DNA of 64,000 nt from Ophiocordyceps camponoti-saundersi (nom. inval.) (Eukaryota > Ascomycota > Sordariomycetes > Hypocreales > Ophiocordycipitaceae). The DNA is taken from assembly GCA_003339415.1 (NCBI GenBank), contig PDHQ01000131.1, positions 1 through 64,000 on the forward strand. Direction: 5' to 3'. The notes beneath the pieces were generated by a model that made no database searches, was not told where the DNA came from, and was given only the letters and a program-made list of their open reading frames with translations. A program made the translations under genes and the position numbers. This document shows, in pieces, positions 1 through 13,446 of this stretch; position 1 is the stretch's first letter; each line of letters opens with the position of its first letter.

Positions 1-130
<130 letters not shown>

Positions 131-1609
131 CTAAAGGTAAATTTAAGTTAATTTTAAGTTAGTATTATAATAAGCTTTTACTAACTTTAACTTAAGATTT
201 ATTATATATTAGGACCGCCTTTTTATACGCTTACCGCTCCGCGTAATTATTAGATTATTATTTTAAGTTCTAAGTTTAAGAATAATATTAATAATAATAA
301 TATTTTTAAAGTTTTAATTCGCTAATAGCGTAAAAATATATTAATTCTAGCTTTAATTTATATTAGCTATAAGTTAAAATTAACTTAGTTTCTAATATAC
401 TCTAAACTTAGCTTTAAATATATATTACGTATATCTTACTCCTATCTCTTTTACGCGCCCCTTATAAGCTTTTTTTATAATATTTATAATTATTTTTCGC
501 CCGCGCTTATAAATACTATTACTTACGCTAGCGGTAATACTTATTACGCCTTATTAAATATAATTTACTAAGCGTAATCTTTTTATATTCCCGCCGCCGC
601 TTACGCTATTATCTTAAGTATAGCGTAATAATATTAAGCGTAGCGATATTAAAAAAGTACCCCTATATTAAAATTATATTAGCTATATAAGTAAGTAAAA
701 GCTAGCTATTAACGCTTATTAAAAATAGATATTTTAGCTAATAACCGCTTATTATTAATATATTAAAAAAGGTATTTAATATAATAATATATATATAGCT
801 TATTAAAACTTAACTTTATATAAACTAATATTAACTTAATAAATTATCCTAGCTATTATTACTTTTATATAAGCTTTTATTATATTTATAAGTAATAATA
901 TACCTTTATATAAAAATTAATATATTAAAATAAGTTTAATAATAATTTAATCTTTATTTATATTTAAGTTAATATTTAATTAATATTATTAATATAGTAA
1001 TATTACTTAGCTAACTTTACGCGATCGTTATATATCGCGCTTTTCTAGATATCCGCGTTAAGAGTAAAAATAAGGGATTCTAATTTTAAAAATTTTACTT
1101 TTTTTTTTTTATTATTTTTATTTTTTATTATTTTTATCTTTTATATATTATTAAAGTAACTTAATTATAAGAGACTTCTAATACTAAATTTATAAAAGCT
1201 TAGTAAATAATAATTATAAAATAATTATTAAAACTAATTTAAAGTTAATAAACTTTTAAGTTAAAATTAAAATAAGTTCCTAAAAATCTTAAATTAAAAG
1301 TAAAAAAAAGAAAAAATAAATAATATTAACTTATAATAAGTTATTACTAAATATTAAGATATTTAAATTATTAAATTATTAATTAGATATTAGTTAAAAT
1401 ATATCTATATATTATTAAAATAATAATTATAATTTCCTAAAAGTTAGTATTTTAATAAATATTTACTATTTAAATTACTTTTCTATTTCTAATTTAAATT
1501 AAAGTTAAATAATAATAAAATTAATATTTTAGCTTATATTAATTAACTAAATTTTAAGTAATAAAAAATAATTAAGTTTATAATATAACTTAGCTTTATT
1601 ATTAATTAA

Positions 1610-2117
1610 TATTAATTAAATATCTTTCCTAAGCTAAATAAATAGCTAAAATTATATTATAAATTTCTTATAATAAAAATACTAATAGATTAAATTTAAA
1701 ATATATATATTATATTAACTTAAATAATAAAATTTAGGTAACTTATTTAAATTATATAATATATAAAAATATTATATTTATTATATTATATATTTTAGCT
1801 AATAAAGTTATAAAAAATTAAATAATAATTTTACTTATAACTTATTTTTTTTTAAAAAAATATAGAAAAGTAAATATATTATATATATATTCCTCCTTTT
1901 ACTAATTACTTTCCTATCTTTCTCTTATATTAACTTTATATATTATATTAATATTATATTAGTTTTAAATTAATATTATCTTAAGTTTAACTCTTTTTTA
2001 TATATATCCCTAACTTTTTATTTTATTTATATAAAGATAGTTATTTTTATAACGCGTACTACGTATATTTAACGCGTATTATATTCCTAAGTAGCTAGTA
2101 GTATATATATTCTAATA
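1610..2117 (-). repeat. LTR of N1 copy 0
   Basis: 508-bp long terminal repeat in minus orientation, matching the LTRs of the other N1 copies end to end. It contains the RIP-decayed TATA-like and ACGCGT region near its right end (about 2040-2085), which is the promoter side. Confidence 0.88.
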
Positions 2118-2252
2118 AGAATACTTATTTCTAAGTAATAAAAGTTATATAATTATTTAATTTTTAGTTATTAAACTTATAAGTAAGTAACTTAAATAAA
2201 TATTAAAATTCTATAAAGTTTCTAAATAGCTAAATAGCTTTTTTAAAGCTTT
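2118..2252 (-). repeat. Fragment of the repeat also present at 48537-48666
   Basis: This 135-bp spacer between two head-to-head N1 copies is the reverse complement, with RIP-type differences, of about 48537-48666. There it forms the start of an unidentified decayed reading frame. So both N1 copies appear to abut a fragment of that other repeat. The sequence expected beyond this fragment does not resume after N1 copy 1 at 5842, so the locus was rearranged. Confidence 0.75.
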
Positions 2253-2760
2253 TATTAGAATATATATATCGCTAGCTACTTAAGAATATAATATATATTA
2301 AATACGCGTAGTACGCGTTATAGAAATAACTATCTTTATATAAATAAAGTAAAAGGTTAGGGATACGTATAAAGAGAAGTTAAACTTAAGATAATATTAA
2401 TTTAAGATTAATATAATATTAATATAATATACGAAGTTAATATAAGAGGAGGATAAGGAGGTAATTAGTAAAAAGGGGAATATATATATAATATACTTAT
2501 TTTTTTATATTTTTTAAAAAAAAAATAAGTTATAAGTAAAATTATTATTTAATCTTTTATAACTTTATTAGCTAGAATATATTATATAGTAAATATAATA
2601 TTTTTATATATTATATAATTTAGATAAGTTACCTAAATTTTATTATTTAAGTTAATATAATATATATATTCTAAATTTAATTTATAAATATTTTTATTAT
2701 AAGAAATTTATAATATAATTTTAGCTATTTATTTAGCTTAAAAAGAATATTTAATTAATA
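2253..2760 (+). repeat. 5' LTR of N1 copy 1
   Basis: 508 bp, beginning TATTAG (from TGTTAG) and ending TAATA (from the CGACA end preserved at 37262-37266). It is much more A+T-rich than the 3' LTR of the same copy, so the two LTRs of one element have decayed unequally. Confidence 0.87.
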
Positions 2761-4463
2761 TTAATTAATAATAAAATTAAATTATATTATAAATTTAATT
2801 ATTTTTTATTACTTAAAACTTAATTAATTAATATAAGCTAAAATATTAGCTTTATTATTATTTAACTTTAATTTAAATTAAAAATAAAAAAATAATTTAA
2901 ATAATAAATATTTATTAAAATATTAACTTTTAGGAAATTATAATTATTATTTTAATAATATATAAATATATTTTAACTAATATCTAATTAGTAATTTAAT
3001 AATTTAAATATCTTAGTACTTAGCGATAATTTATTATAAATTAATATTATTTATTTTTTCTTCTTTTTACTTTTAATTTAAGATTTTTAGAAACTTATTT
3101 TAATTTTAATTTAAAATCTTATTAACCTTAAATTAATTTTAATAATTACTTTATAATTATTATTTACTAAGCTTTTATAAATTTAGTATTAGGAATCTCT
3201 TATAATTAAGTTAATTTAGTAATATATAAAAGATAAAAATAATAAAAAATAAAAATAAAAAAAATAAAAAATAAAATAAAATCCTTAAAATTAAAATCCT
3301 TTACCCTTACTCCTAACGCGAATATTTAAGAGGGCGTAACGTATAATAATCGCGTAAGGCTAGCTAAGTAATATTATTATATTAGTAATATTAGTTAAAT
3401 ATTAACTTAAATATAAGTAAAAATTAAATTATTATTAGACTTATTTTAATATATTAATTTTTATATAAAGGTATATTATCGCTTATAAATATAGTAAAAG
3501 CTTACGTAAAAGTAATAATAGCTAAGATAATTTATTAAGTTAATATTAATTTATATAAAATTAAGTTTTAATAAGCTATATATATATTATTATATTAAAT
3601 ACTTTTTTTAATATATTAATAATAAGCGGTTATTAGCTAAGATACTTATTTCTAATAAGTATTAATAGCTAGCTTTTACTTACTTATATAGCTAATATAA
3701 TTTTAATATAAAGGTACCTTTTTAATATTATTATACTAAATAATATCGCGCTATACTTAAAATAATAGCGTAAGCGGTAGTAAGGATATAAAAAAATTAT
3801 ACTTAATAAGTTATATTTAATAAAGTATAATAAATATTATTACTAGCGTAAGTAATAATATTTATAAGCGTAAGCGAAAGGTAATTATAGATACTATAAA
3901 GGGGGCTTATAAGGGGTATATAAAAAAGATAAGAGTAAGATATACGTAATATATATTCGAAGCTAAGTTTAAAATATATTAGAAACTAGGTTAATTTTAA
4001 CTTATAATTAATATAAATTAAAGCTAGAATTAATATATTTTTACGCTATTAGTAAATTAAAGCTTTAAAAATATCGTTATTATTAATATTATTCTTAGAT
4101 TTAGGATTTAAAATAATAATTTAATAATTACGCGGAGCGGTAAGTATATAAGGGGGCGGTCTTAATATATAATAAATCTTAAGTTAAGGTTAGTAAAAGC
4201 TTATTATAATACTAACTTAGGATTAACTTAAATTTACTTTTTTATATATAATAATAATAACGATAATAATAATAATAATAAAAGTAAAAGGAAAAGAAAA
4301 AGAATAAGAAGCTTAAGCGCGGGGTAATTTATAGGTAAAGTACTAAGTTACTAATTTACCCTATTAGATAAGGTATATACTTACCCCTTTTATAAGTAGT
4401 ATATTAGTATATACTAACTTTTCTTATAGATATAAGAGGTATATACCTCTTAGGTATAAATAT

Positions 4464-4479
4464 CCCCCCCCCCCCCCCC
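4464..4479 (+). repeat. Poly(C) tract inside N1
   Basis: Sixteen consecutive C residues, followed by an A/T-rich stretch. The same position in copies 2, 4 and 5 holds 18 G (26012-26029, minus copy), 13 C (40680-40692) and 12 G (44037-44048, minus copy). Copy 3 has diverged there and lacks it. A C run contains no CpA and so escapes RIP. Confidence 0.93.
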
Positions 4480-5333
4480 TTTAAAATTTTTTTTTCTCTT
4501 CCCTTTTTATAATTATTTTAGTTTTTCTTATTTATTTTTCGTAGATAACCCGGCGAAAGTTTACTAAGTATCGCGTTCTTTATTTAGTATATTATATTAC
4601 GTTTATTCTTCGTTTTTTTAGTCCTTAAACTAAAAAGAGAATATTACTAAGAGATTATAGTACCCCTAGGGTTAAGAATTACGCTATCTTAAGGGTATCG
4701 TAATATAAAAACTATAATAACTTAGCGGAATTATAAATATTATAATATAGGAACGCTTAGTATTATAAAAAAGAGATAATTTTTACTAGCTACGAGGGTC
4801 TATTAGTTAATAAGGGAGATTCCCCCTTATATAGCTAGTATTTACTAGGGGTCTCTAAAATAAAACGCCCTAGTAATATCCCTATAGCTAGCTTATATTA
4901 TATTTAAAAAAGTTACTTATTAATCTTATAATCTAAAAGCGACTAAGCCCTAAGACTAGCTTATAGCGGTAGCTAATAATATATAGCGTTAGGCTTTATA
5001 TTAGTAATAATATATAGCGTTAAGTTTATTACCTAAACCTTATTTATTATTTATAAAATATAAATAATAAGAAAACGTAATATATAGCTTAACGCGTACT
5101 ATTTTAGAAAATTATATTAGAATTATTAAAAAATATATCGGATATTAGTATAATATTAACCTAAGTTTATCTATAAATTAGTAAAATAAGGGTATTTACT
5201 AGTCCTAAACTATATAAGTTTTTAGAAATAGAGAAATAATTTAATCTATAAAAGCTACTAAAAGAACCTAATTATACCCGGACTACTTACTCGATAAATA
5301 TATATTCCTAACTATAAATAGAAAAGCTATTAG

Positions 5334-5841
5334 TATTAAAATATATATATTACTAGCTACTTAGAAATATAATACGCGTTAAATACGTATAGTACGCGTT
5401 ATAAAGATAACTATCTTTATATAAATAAAATAGGAGGTTAGGGATATATATAAAAAGAAGTTTAACTTAAGATAATACCGATCTAAGACTAATATAATAT
5501 TAATATAATATACGAAGTTAATATAGGAGGAGGATAAGGAGGTAGTTAGTAAAAGGGGGAACGTATATATAATATACTTACTTTTCTATATTTTTTAAGA
5601 GAAAGATAAGTTATAAGTAAGATTATTATTTAATCTTTTATAACTCTATTAGCTAAAGTATATTATATAGTAAACGTGATATTCTTATACGCTATATAAT
5701 CCGGATAAGTTACCCGAATTTTATTATCTAAGTTAATATAGTATATATATTCTAAGTTTAATCTATTAGTATTTTTACTATAAGAAGTTTATAATATAAC
5801 TCTAGCTACCTATTCGGCTTAGGAAGGATGCTTAACTAATA
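5334..5841 (+). repeat. 3' LTR of N1 copy 1
   Basis: 508 bp, colinear with the 5' LTR but retaining more C and G. It carries the first TG dinucleotides I found in the window (5677-5678 and 5829-5830). The better preservation suggests a different RIP history, for example recombination with another copy. Confidence 0.87.
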
Positions 5842-6854
5842 TTATCTAAGTTAGTTTATATATTATTTTATTATAGCTTAAATTAATTAAAATAGATTTA
5901 CTAAGATAAAGCTTAATAAAGTTATATAAAGCTTTTTTATTAAAATATTAAAGGGGACTTAAAGGGGTTTCTATAAGTTTCCCGTATTTTTTCTATAGTT
6001 AACCGGATTATAAGTAAACTCGGCTAGCCCCGCGCTTAGTCGCGCTTAAAAGTTATTTAAATTTTTTTTACTATATTTTCTCTTTTCGCGTCCGCTATTA
6101 CCTTAGTTAAGGGGCGGGAGCGCTATAGCCCTAAGCCGAATTTTTAAGCTAATTATAAATTTATAAATAACTTATTATTATTCGTAAGTGCGCACCTATT
6201 TTAAGTACGGTTAAGTCTTTTTTATTAATAGTTTAGCGGTATTATTAATAGCTTTAATAGCTATCTATAAAATCGAGTCCTATTTAATATTAAGTTTAAG
6301 TCTATTCGATAATACTTTATATACTTATCGAAGCGGAGTATAATATTTTTCGACTTTTCCTACTAACTAATAAGCTTTAATAAGGATTTAAATATATATA
6401 ATCCTTAAGGTAGCGGCTTTAAATCGGAATACCTATAAGTTAAAATTCTTACTAGTATTATATTAGATAAAATCTAAGGGCTTAAGGTATATATTAATTT
6501 ATATAAGCTTTAGGGTATTTTATATATTCTTAGCAAAGAGGGACGGTAAGAAATAAGTAGCTTAGAAACTTATTACTTAGTTAATAATATAAAGTATAGC
6601 GCGCTAGTTAATATATAAAACGTTTATAATAACCTTAAAATTAAAGTCCTAATCGTCTTCTAATTAGAACTTAAAATATTATAGCCCTAAGCTTATAAGT
6701 TAATATTATTAGTAAATTTTAGATATAGCTTCGATAGCTTTAATATCTATATTATAACTAGCTTAAGTAAGAAGGCGGTAAAGTTAAGAGATACTTAAGT
6801 ATCCGAATTACTTTTAAATTTACTAAATTTCTTATTTAGTAAAATATAATATAG
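5842..6854. other. Unassigned relic between N1 copy 1 and G1
   Basis: About 1 kb without similarity to the other repeats I could trace. It holds some C+G-richer patches (about 6000-6200). Near its right end, about 6690-6850 on the plus strand, a frame stays open for some 35 codons up to a TAA, then continues with similar composition up to the G1 border. This suggests a decayed coding region, but I recognise no family. The last five bases (6850-6854, tatag) are the left flank of G1 and do not match the right flank (47449-47453, acgcc). Confidence 0.4.
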
Positions 6855-7051
6855 TGTTAGATAGGTATTAGAGGATAAGGCATTAGAGGACAAGGGATTA
6901 GAGGAAAAAGGGGAGAACTTAGAGAAATTATTATTATTATTAGACTTACTATTAGACTAATATAAAAAGGATTATAACTACTAATACCCTAATATATAAT
7001 ACTATACGATCTAATCTAATCCTATAATCTAAGACTAATTAAGGGATTTTA
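6855..7051 (+). repeat. 5' LTR of G1
   Basis: 197 bp, identical in length and colinear with 47252-47448, and with 52648-52843 in reverse. It keeps the canonical TG at its first two bases and a few internal CA dinucleotides (about 6880-6895), rare in this window. A purine-rich degenerate repeat (ATTAGAGGA-like units, about 6868-6905) lies near the start. The tRNA primer site should follow directly at 7052, but I could not assign the tRNA. Confidence 0.85.
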
Positions 7052-8274
7052 TAATAATAAGACTAAGATCTAATATATTATTATATAAGCTATAGAATTA
7101 ATACGATAATATTATCTAATAACGATAACTAAGTATTTAAAGATTTCGGTAAATTACTAAATTAGGAAGCGAAGTAAGTTTTAATTAAGTTAAGTAGGAG
7201 CTACTTAGAGTAAATTTAGCTATAGCTACCTATTATTACCGAAAAAGCGGCCTTATAGTAAGTAAGGTAGGAAGGACTATATAAGTAAGAATAAGGGGGG
7301 AAAGAGGATAAGAGAATATAAGAAAACCCCGTAAATATAGATAATCTTCCTTTTTTTTTCCCTTCTTTATTATCGCTAAAGGTAGTTAAGATAAGAAGAA
7401 CGTTAAGATAGGTAAGTAAAAAAAGATTAGATGCGTATAATTTTCCTAGATAAACTAACGCTAAAAGTCTTTTAATTCGAAGAAATATACCTATCTAATA
7501 AAAAAAAACTTAGTTTTACTAGATATTTAATAATTATAATTATAAGAGCTATAAGAAAAGGTAAGTTATTAAAGTATACTTAAAAAGCGCCCTAAGGTAA
7601 AAGATTAAAAGATAATATTAGATATAAGTTTATTATAAAATTTATTTAGTTTATTAGAAAATTTACTATATCGTTTATTTTATCCCCTTCCCTTAGTAAG
7701 TTAAACCGATCTAACGATTATATACCTAGTATTAATATAAGGGAGTATTATTAGATTTAAGGGTAAGCGTTACTTTATTATAGCGTTAACTCTATTATTA
7801 GGGCTTAAGCTATTTACTAGATACCTAAAGGATATTTTAGCTAAAAGGTACCTTAATTAATATAATACTAATATAGTATTATTAAGTATCTAAGGAAAGA
7901 TATATAATATTATTATTAGGGAGATCTTCTTTTTAGGTTTTCGTAGTAAAGCTATTAACTAATATAATAAGTTAGATAACGAAGATTATACTTAATCTAA
8001 GTTAGTAATTTTATTTATAAATAAGTTTAAGGAGGTAGACTTAGTTATAAAGAGCACCTTTATTATAAAAGCGTATAAGTTTAATTATAATAAGAGAGAA
8101 TTACTAGCTAATTATATAAAATAAGTAAAGGCTTTTTATAGCTAGTAAATTAGAAACTTAATAGATTCTACTTACTAACTTTTTAAATTAGATAATTAAA
8201 AACGCTAAGAAAGATAAATAATATAAGCGGGCTATTATTAAGCGCCTTTACGTTAATAGTAAATAGAAGTTATT
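7052..8274 (+). pseudogene. G1 gag-like region, N-terminal part
   Basis: Decayed coding region matching the reverse complement of about 61430-62600. Between about 7990 and 8270 a plus-strand frame reads as a charged, helical gag-like protein once TAA and TAG are treated as RIP-mutated CAA, CAG or TGG. It is cut at 8274 by the minus-strand LINE and resumes at 15530. The bases at 8261-8274 are duplicated, with two G/A differences, at 15516-15529. Confidence 0.55.
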
Positions 8275-8518
8275 ATTATTATTATTTATATACTAAGGGC
8301 CTTTATAATATCTAAAGCTTCTATAATATATTAAGTAGGAAAAATCCCCTAAAATAGGGCAAAACCCCCTAACTATAAAGGAAAAGCTTATTATATACTT
8401 ATATAAAGGTATAGCGGTAGCTAGCGGCGGTATAGTATAACGAGCCTGCTACCCGGGGGTAGTCTCGGATAATATAAGAAAGTAGGGTAAGGAGGGGAGG
8501 GTGGAGAAAGGAAAGTCC

Positions 8519-8645
8519 GTAAGGTACGGGGCGGAAGGAGCGGGGCGGTATAGCGTAGCGGCGTAGCGCGGGGCGGTACGGGGCGGTGCGGGGCGGTACG
8601 AGGCGAGGCGGTACGGGGCGGGGCGGAGGAAGGAAAGTCCGAGGG
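8519..8645. repeat. G+C-rich degenerate minisatellite in the LINE 3' region
   Basis: A patch very rich in G on the plus strand, built of irregular repeats of a GGGGCGGTAC-like unit of about 10 bases. It stands out in an otherwise A+T-rich window. It is full of CpG yet almost free of CpA and TpG, showing that the mutation process spared CpG. It falls in what would be the 3' untranslated region of the minus-strand LINE. Confidence 0.8.
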
Positions 8646-11600
8646 GGGGTAAGGTAAAGTAGCGGGGTAGCCGCTTTATTATATATTAGTAATTAGAGGG
8701 GGGGGGCTATATTTTTTTCTCTTCTACCTCCTTTTTCCTTTCCTTTTTTTTTCTTTTTATTATTTTTAGAAAAAGGTGCGTTTCTAACCCCCTTCCTTAA
8801 CTTTTCCTTTTAACTTTTATAATAAAGGGAAAGTAAAGAGGTTATATAGCTATATTAATAAAGTAATAGCGATAAATATACCTAAGATTATCCGCGGCGA
8901 GCCCTATAACCTCCCCTATATTACGTATATAGCTTAATTAGCTAATTATAAGGTTTTATATTAGAAATAATAAAATAAATAATATTATATAACGCTAGCT
9001 ATATATAAAGCTAATAAAATATATAAACTTATAATTAGCTAGTTATTATAATTATATTAAAGCTTAGTATAAGTATTAGAAGGTAAGTAATATTAAAAGT
9101 TAAGCTAAAATTAAAGCTTAGAGTGCTAACTAAGTTATAGATATATTTAAAAAAGTTACGTACCGCTATAATAGAAATAGCGCGGTATATTAGTAAAGGA
9201 GGATAGCTAAGTAGCCTACTAGTAAATATAAAGCGGGGCGGAGTAAAATAAAGCGGAGTTTCGAATATAGCTAATAATAAGTAATAAAAGAGAATTTAAA
9301 TTAACTTATATAATATATAAAAGCGAAATAAAGCGTTAAAGCTCTAACTTAATATAATAATAATAATAGTATAAGTAAGCGCCTTAGTAAAATTAGCTAT
9401 TTTAGCGGCTACCCTTAATATTACTCCCGCTATAATAATTACTAATACTTTTTCCTAGAAGTTTTATATATTAATATTAGCTTACTTTAGAATATTAAGC
9501 GGATAGATAATTATCGGTATAGGCGGAGTAAGAGGCGGAGAGGGGGGCGGAGTAACGATAACGATAATAGCGGTAATAAATATAATAATTAGACCGTAAG
9601 TAAAATAAGTAGTAATAGCGAACGCGGGGGAGAAAGCGGAGGCGGTAGCGAAAAGCGCGGTAATAAAAACGCTAGCTTAGTTAATAATAATTATAATAAT
9701 AATAATAGAGTTTATAGCGGAGGTAAGAGAGGCGGTATTTATAATAACGATAATTATTATTACTATTATTATTATTACTTAAAAGAACTATATTATAAAA
9801 TTCTTATAAGAGTTTTAGTTAAAAATATAAGCGAAGGTATAAAACTTTTAATTTTTTATATATAATATAGCGTATAATATTAATTAAGTTCGGAGTAACC
9901 TTAATTAGGCGGTAATAAATTATATCGAAGTTAACTAATTTAGATATATTTTAAAGAATATTTTTAAGCTCTAATATATTTTTAACTTAAATTACTTAAA
10001 AGTAAAGCGAGAGCCGGTACCGAAAGAGAAATCGGAGGCGGAGGAGGATAAAATAATAGCTTAAACGCTAATTATTATTATATTAATATTAAGGAGCGGG
10101 TTAGATTAAATAATAGTTAGAGGTAATAAGGAGAAAGCGGATAAAGTTAAGGGGGCGAGCGGAGCGGAGAAGGAGGTAAGCGAAGCGGAGGTAATAAGAG
10201 GTACGGAGGAGGAGGGTAAGGAAGTAACGGAGCTAGAGCCTAAGCTAGACCTTATTTAAGTACTAAAGCTTTCTCCTATAAAGTCCGTATTAGCAGCGTT
10301 AAAACGCGCGGTAAAAAATAATAATAATAGCTTAAAGAATAAGCTTATAAGCGTTAGAAGTATTATTAGGCGTAAAAGATAAGGCGGAGGGCAGAGTAGG
10401 AAAAGGAGTAAGAGGGCTAAGTAAGCTAAGCGGGGCTAATTAGAGTAGGGGGCGGAGGTAAAAGTAAGGTATAAGGTAAATAAATAATAATAATTATATA
10501 GTAAAAATATTAAAGATTATCCCTTACGCTTAAACTTTACGCTTAAGTATTTTAATATATTTAAATATTATAAAATAATAAAAAGAGGTTAAATTAGCAG
10601 AGGCGTTATAAGCGAATAAATTATAAGGTAAAAGGGCTTATAATAGTTTTATAACTAAGGGCCTTATTAAAATCCCTATAATCTTAAATTAAACTTATAA
10701 AAAGTATAAGTAAAAGCGTTTTTTTATAAGCGGTAAGCTTATATTATAAAATAAAGTAAGCTACTATCTTATCTTTCTTACTATTATAAGGGTAATAAAA
10801 AGTTAAGATTATAAGAATATTATAAATATAAAGGAACTTATTAAAGCTAATTTTACTATTACGAAGCTAAGTTAAGGCGCTATTAAGGAATTTCGGAAAA
10901 CTTTAATAAATTTATAAAGCGTTACTAAGTTTTAATTAGGGCGGTTTATTAATAAGGTATCTAAAGGACTAGCTATATTTTTAGAGCTTTCCTTTCTTAA
11001 AGTTTTAGCGAAGCTATTACTTTTTATAAAAGCGGGCTTTTAAAGTTTTAGGGGACTAGGAGGAGATATCTAAAATCCGCACTTAAGTAATAAAGGAGGA
11101 TTAGAGGGATTTAAAGGGGACGTAAGTAAGGCGGGGCTAACCTTTACGTTATTAGCGGAGGTATATAAAGATTTTCTTTAAAGCGGAGCGGATATAAGCT
11201 ATAGGTTTTTTAGTATAAAGGAGTTAGTAGCCGCGGGCGGCGCGGTAAAATAGGTAAATATTAATAAGGGGGACGAAAAACTTAGACTTAATATAGTAGG
11301 AAGGGGTAGCTTAATACGCCTTAGAGATAATATAAAAGTATTTAAACTAAGTTATAGCTAGCTATTAGAAGATAAGGCCCTTAAGTTTACCGCTTAGCGG
11401 GGTTAGAGCGGAGTAAACTATAGCGCTAAAAGCGATAGCGGACTTAATAACTTTAGTATAAACTTCCCTTACTTAAAAAAATAAAAAGCTTTAAGTAGAT
11501 AATATAAGTCCGGTTAGGGCTAGCTATTAATAATTAAGCTTTTTTATAAAATAGTAAAGGTAAAGTTTTTACTAAAGCTTACGGTAAATTTAAACCCTAA

Positions 11601-13419
11601 GTATATATACTTTTTATATAAGTTAAATAATAATCTTATTAAGGATTAGTAGAGTTATATTAGCGGAGCGGGCCTTTATAAAGTAAAAAAGCCTACTTTT
11701 AAGTAGCTAGAAAGTTATCTTATACTCCGCTACTTAGTCCTAATAAATACCCTAAGCTTATTTAAGCTAATAGCGGACTTAAGCGGAGGTACGCTTAGTA
11801 TTAAAAATATTAATATTATCTATAAATCTAATAATAAGTATACTAGTAGCTTATTTTAAGTATTTATAAAGAGATAAGATATATAAGATAAATAGTACTA
11901 AAAAGAGCGGGGAGCCTTAAAAGATTTCGGTAAGGATAGGGAAAAAGTCTAATAGTTTACCGTTAACTTTTAAGCGGGAGGTATAGTTAAAAAAGTAAAA
12001 GCGGAGGAAAGCTATAATTTATCCGGGGAAGCTAAAAAAGTTAAGGATTTCTATTAGCTTAGAGTATAAGATATAGTTAAAAGCGCTTATTATATTTAAT
12101 ATTAAGAGGGAAGCGGAGCTTTAAAAGCTTTAAGCGGTACGGATAGACTCTATTAGGAGGAGTAAGGCGCTATCGGTAAACTAGTTAAGATAGTTACTTA
12201 TCTAACTTTATAGTAAGACTCCCGTAAACTCCGCTATATAAAATATTTTCTTCGTAATTATAATCTTAAAAATCTTATTTATAATATTAAGGAGGGAGAT
12301 AGGATAGTAGCCGCTTAGAGTTTAATAAACTTTTAGGCTTTTACCCGCTTTCTAAAAAACTATAATATTAGAGGTTTAATATTAAGTAAAGAAATATCCG
12401 TAAGTAATATATCCTTAAAAAAGCTTTATTAAAATTATTATAAGGGGTTAACCGTAACTTTTTAGGAAGCTAATAAGGATATTATTAAGCTTAGTAAATT
12501 TCTATAATATAATACTAAAAAAGGCAAAGCGGACTTTATTTTTAGTAACTTAAGAGGGAATATTTATTAGGGGGAAAAAGTTAAGGATAGGGAAGTGCGG
12601 GGTATTCTCTAAGGGATAGGGAAAAAACTTATAAGCTAGGAGCTTTAATTTTTTAGAGAAAGATAATTAGAAAGCGGAGTTTATATCTTATTAAAAAGGA
12701 AAAGTATACGTAAGCTCCGGAGGAGCCTAGCTATAGAATCTTACTTACTAAGCTATAAATTATATAATATTAAAATCGCCGCTTATAAAGGCGAGAAATT
12801 ATCTCTAATTATCTTTTTTCGCTTTCCTAATAAATAATTTTTATTATATTATAATATCTTAGTATACTTACTAATAATTAAAATTTAGCTATATTTACTA
12901 ATACCGCTTAGTATATTTCGCGTTTAAAATTATAAAGGTAATTTTTAAAATTTATTATAAGTATAAGTAAAGATTATATTATTAAGGTAATTTCGGAACT
13001 ATTAAGTTAGCTATAATATTTAGTTATTTATATAATTATATTACTAATTTCTTAATATTTACTATAAACTTTACTTAAATAGCGGAAAATAGGAGTTAGT
13101 TTTTTATTTTTACTTATAAGATATCGAAGTTAAAATATTTCTAGTATAATATTAGTATAAAATCTAAGAAAGGAGAGGTTATAAAAAACGTAAACTAAGG
13201 GATATAGTTAGAGCTAAGAAGATTAAGGTCCGGGCTAAAATATATAAGGAAATAATTAGGCGTGCTTTAAATTAAGTTAATAGTGCTAGTCCTTCGCTTA
13301 TATACCTCTTAAGTAATCTCGTAGGAAGGGGTAAGGAGTTTGAAGCGGAGTTAGTAAAAGGCGGAGAGAAGCTCCGCAGAGTAAGGGGAGGTATAATTAT
13401 AAAGGTTTTAGGAGGGATA

Positions 13420-13446
13420 ATAAGCGTTAAAGTTACCGAGGATAAT
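13420..13446 (-). pseudogene. LINE endonuclease motif (decayed ORF2)
   Basis: The reverse strand encodes Leu-Gly-Asn-Phe-Asn-Ala. The equivalent place in the plus-strand LINE copy (52148-52165) reads Leu-Gly-Asp-Phe-Asn-Ala. The Asp is a conserved active-site residue of the endonuclease-exonuclease-phosphatase fold, so this copy is catalytically dead even apart from its stops. The G/C-rich run just before it in the coding direction (13447-13490) is also shared with 52085-52140. Confidence 0.7.

Larger units (their letters stand above)
2253..5841 (+). mobile_element. N1 copy 1: non-autonomous LTR retrotransposon, LTR to LTR
   Basis: Complete-looking N1 element of 3,589 bp: 5' LTR 2253-2760, interior 2761-5333, 3' LTR 5334-5841, both LTRs 508 bp and in the same orientation. 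The interior has no recognisable gag or pol and no long frame. It carries a (TTA)n-like tract at about 4246-4281, a 16-base C run at 4464-4479 and a short purine-rich stretch before the 3' LTR. The flanking pentamers (gcttt at 2248-2252, ttatc at 5842-5846) do not match, so this is not a clean insertion; recombination between copies or a flank deletion is likely. Non-coding LTR elements of this kind (LARD or TRIM-like) are mobilised in trans by an autonomous relative. Which one is unknown. Confidence 0.85.

Noticed and set aside
2253..5841. N1 as a DNA transposon or MITE with inverted ends
   Set aside because: Terminal repeats are direct, about 508 bp, with TG...CA-type ends and 5-bp target duplications in other copies. 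The inverted arrangement arises only between neighbouring copies 0 and 1.
8430..8700. CpG island of a live gene
   Set aside because: No open frame or promoter context is present, and the G-rich repeats lie in the 3' part of a minus-strand LINE.
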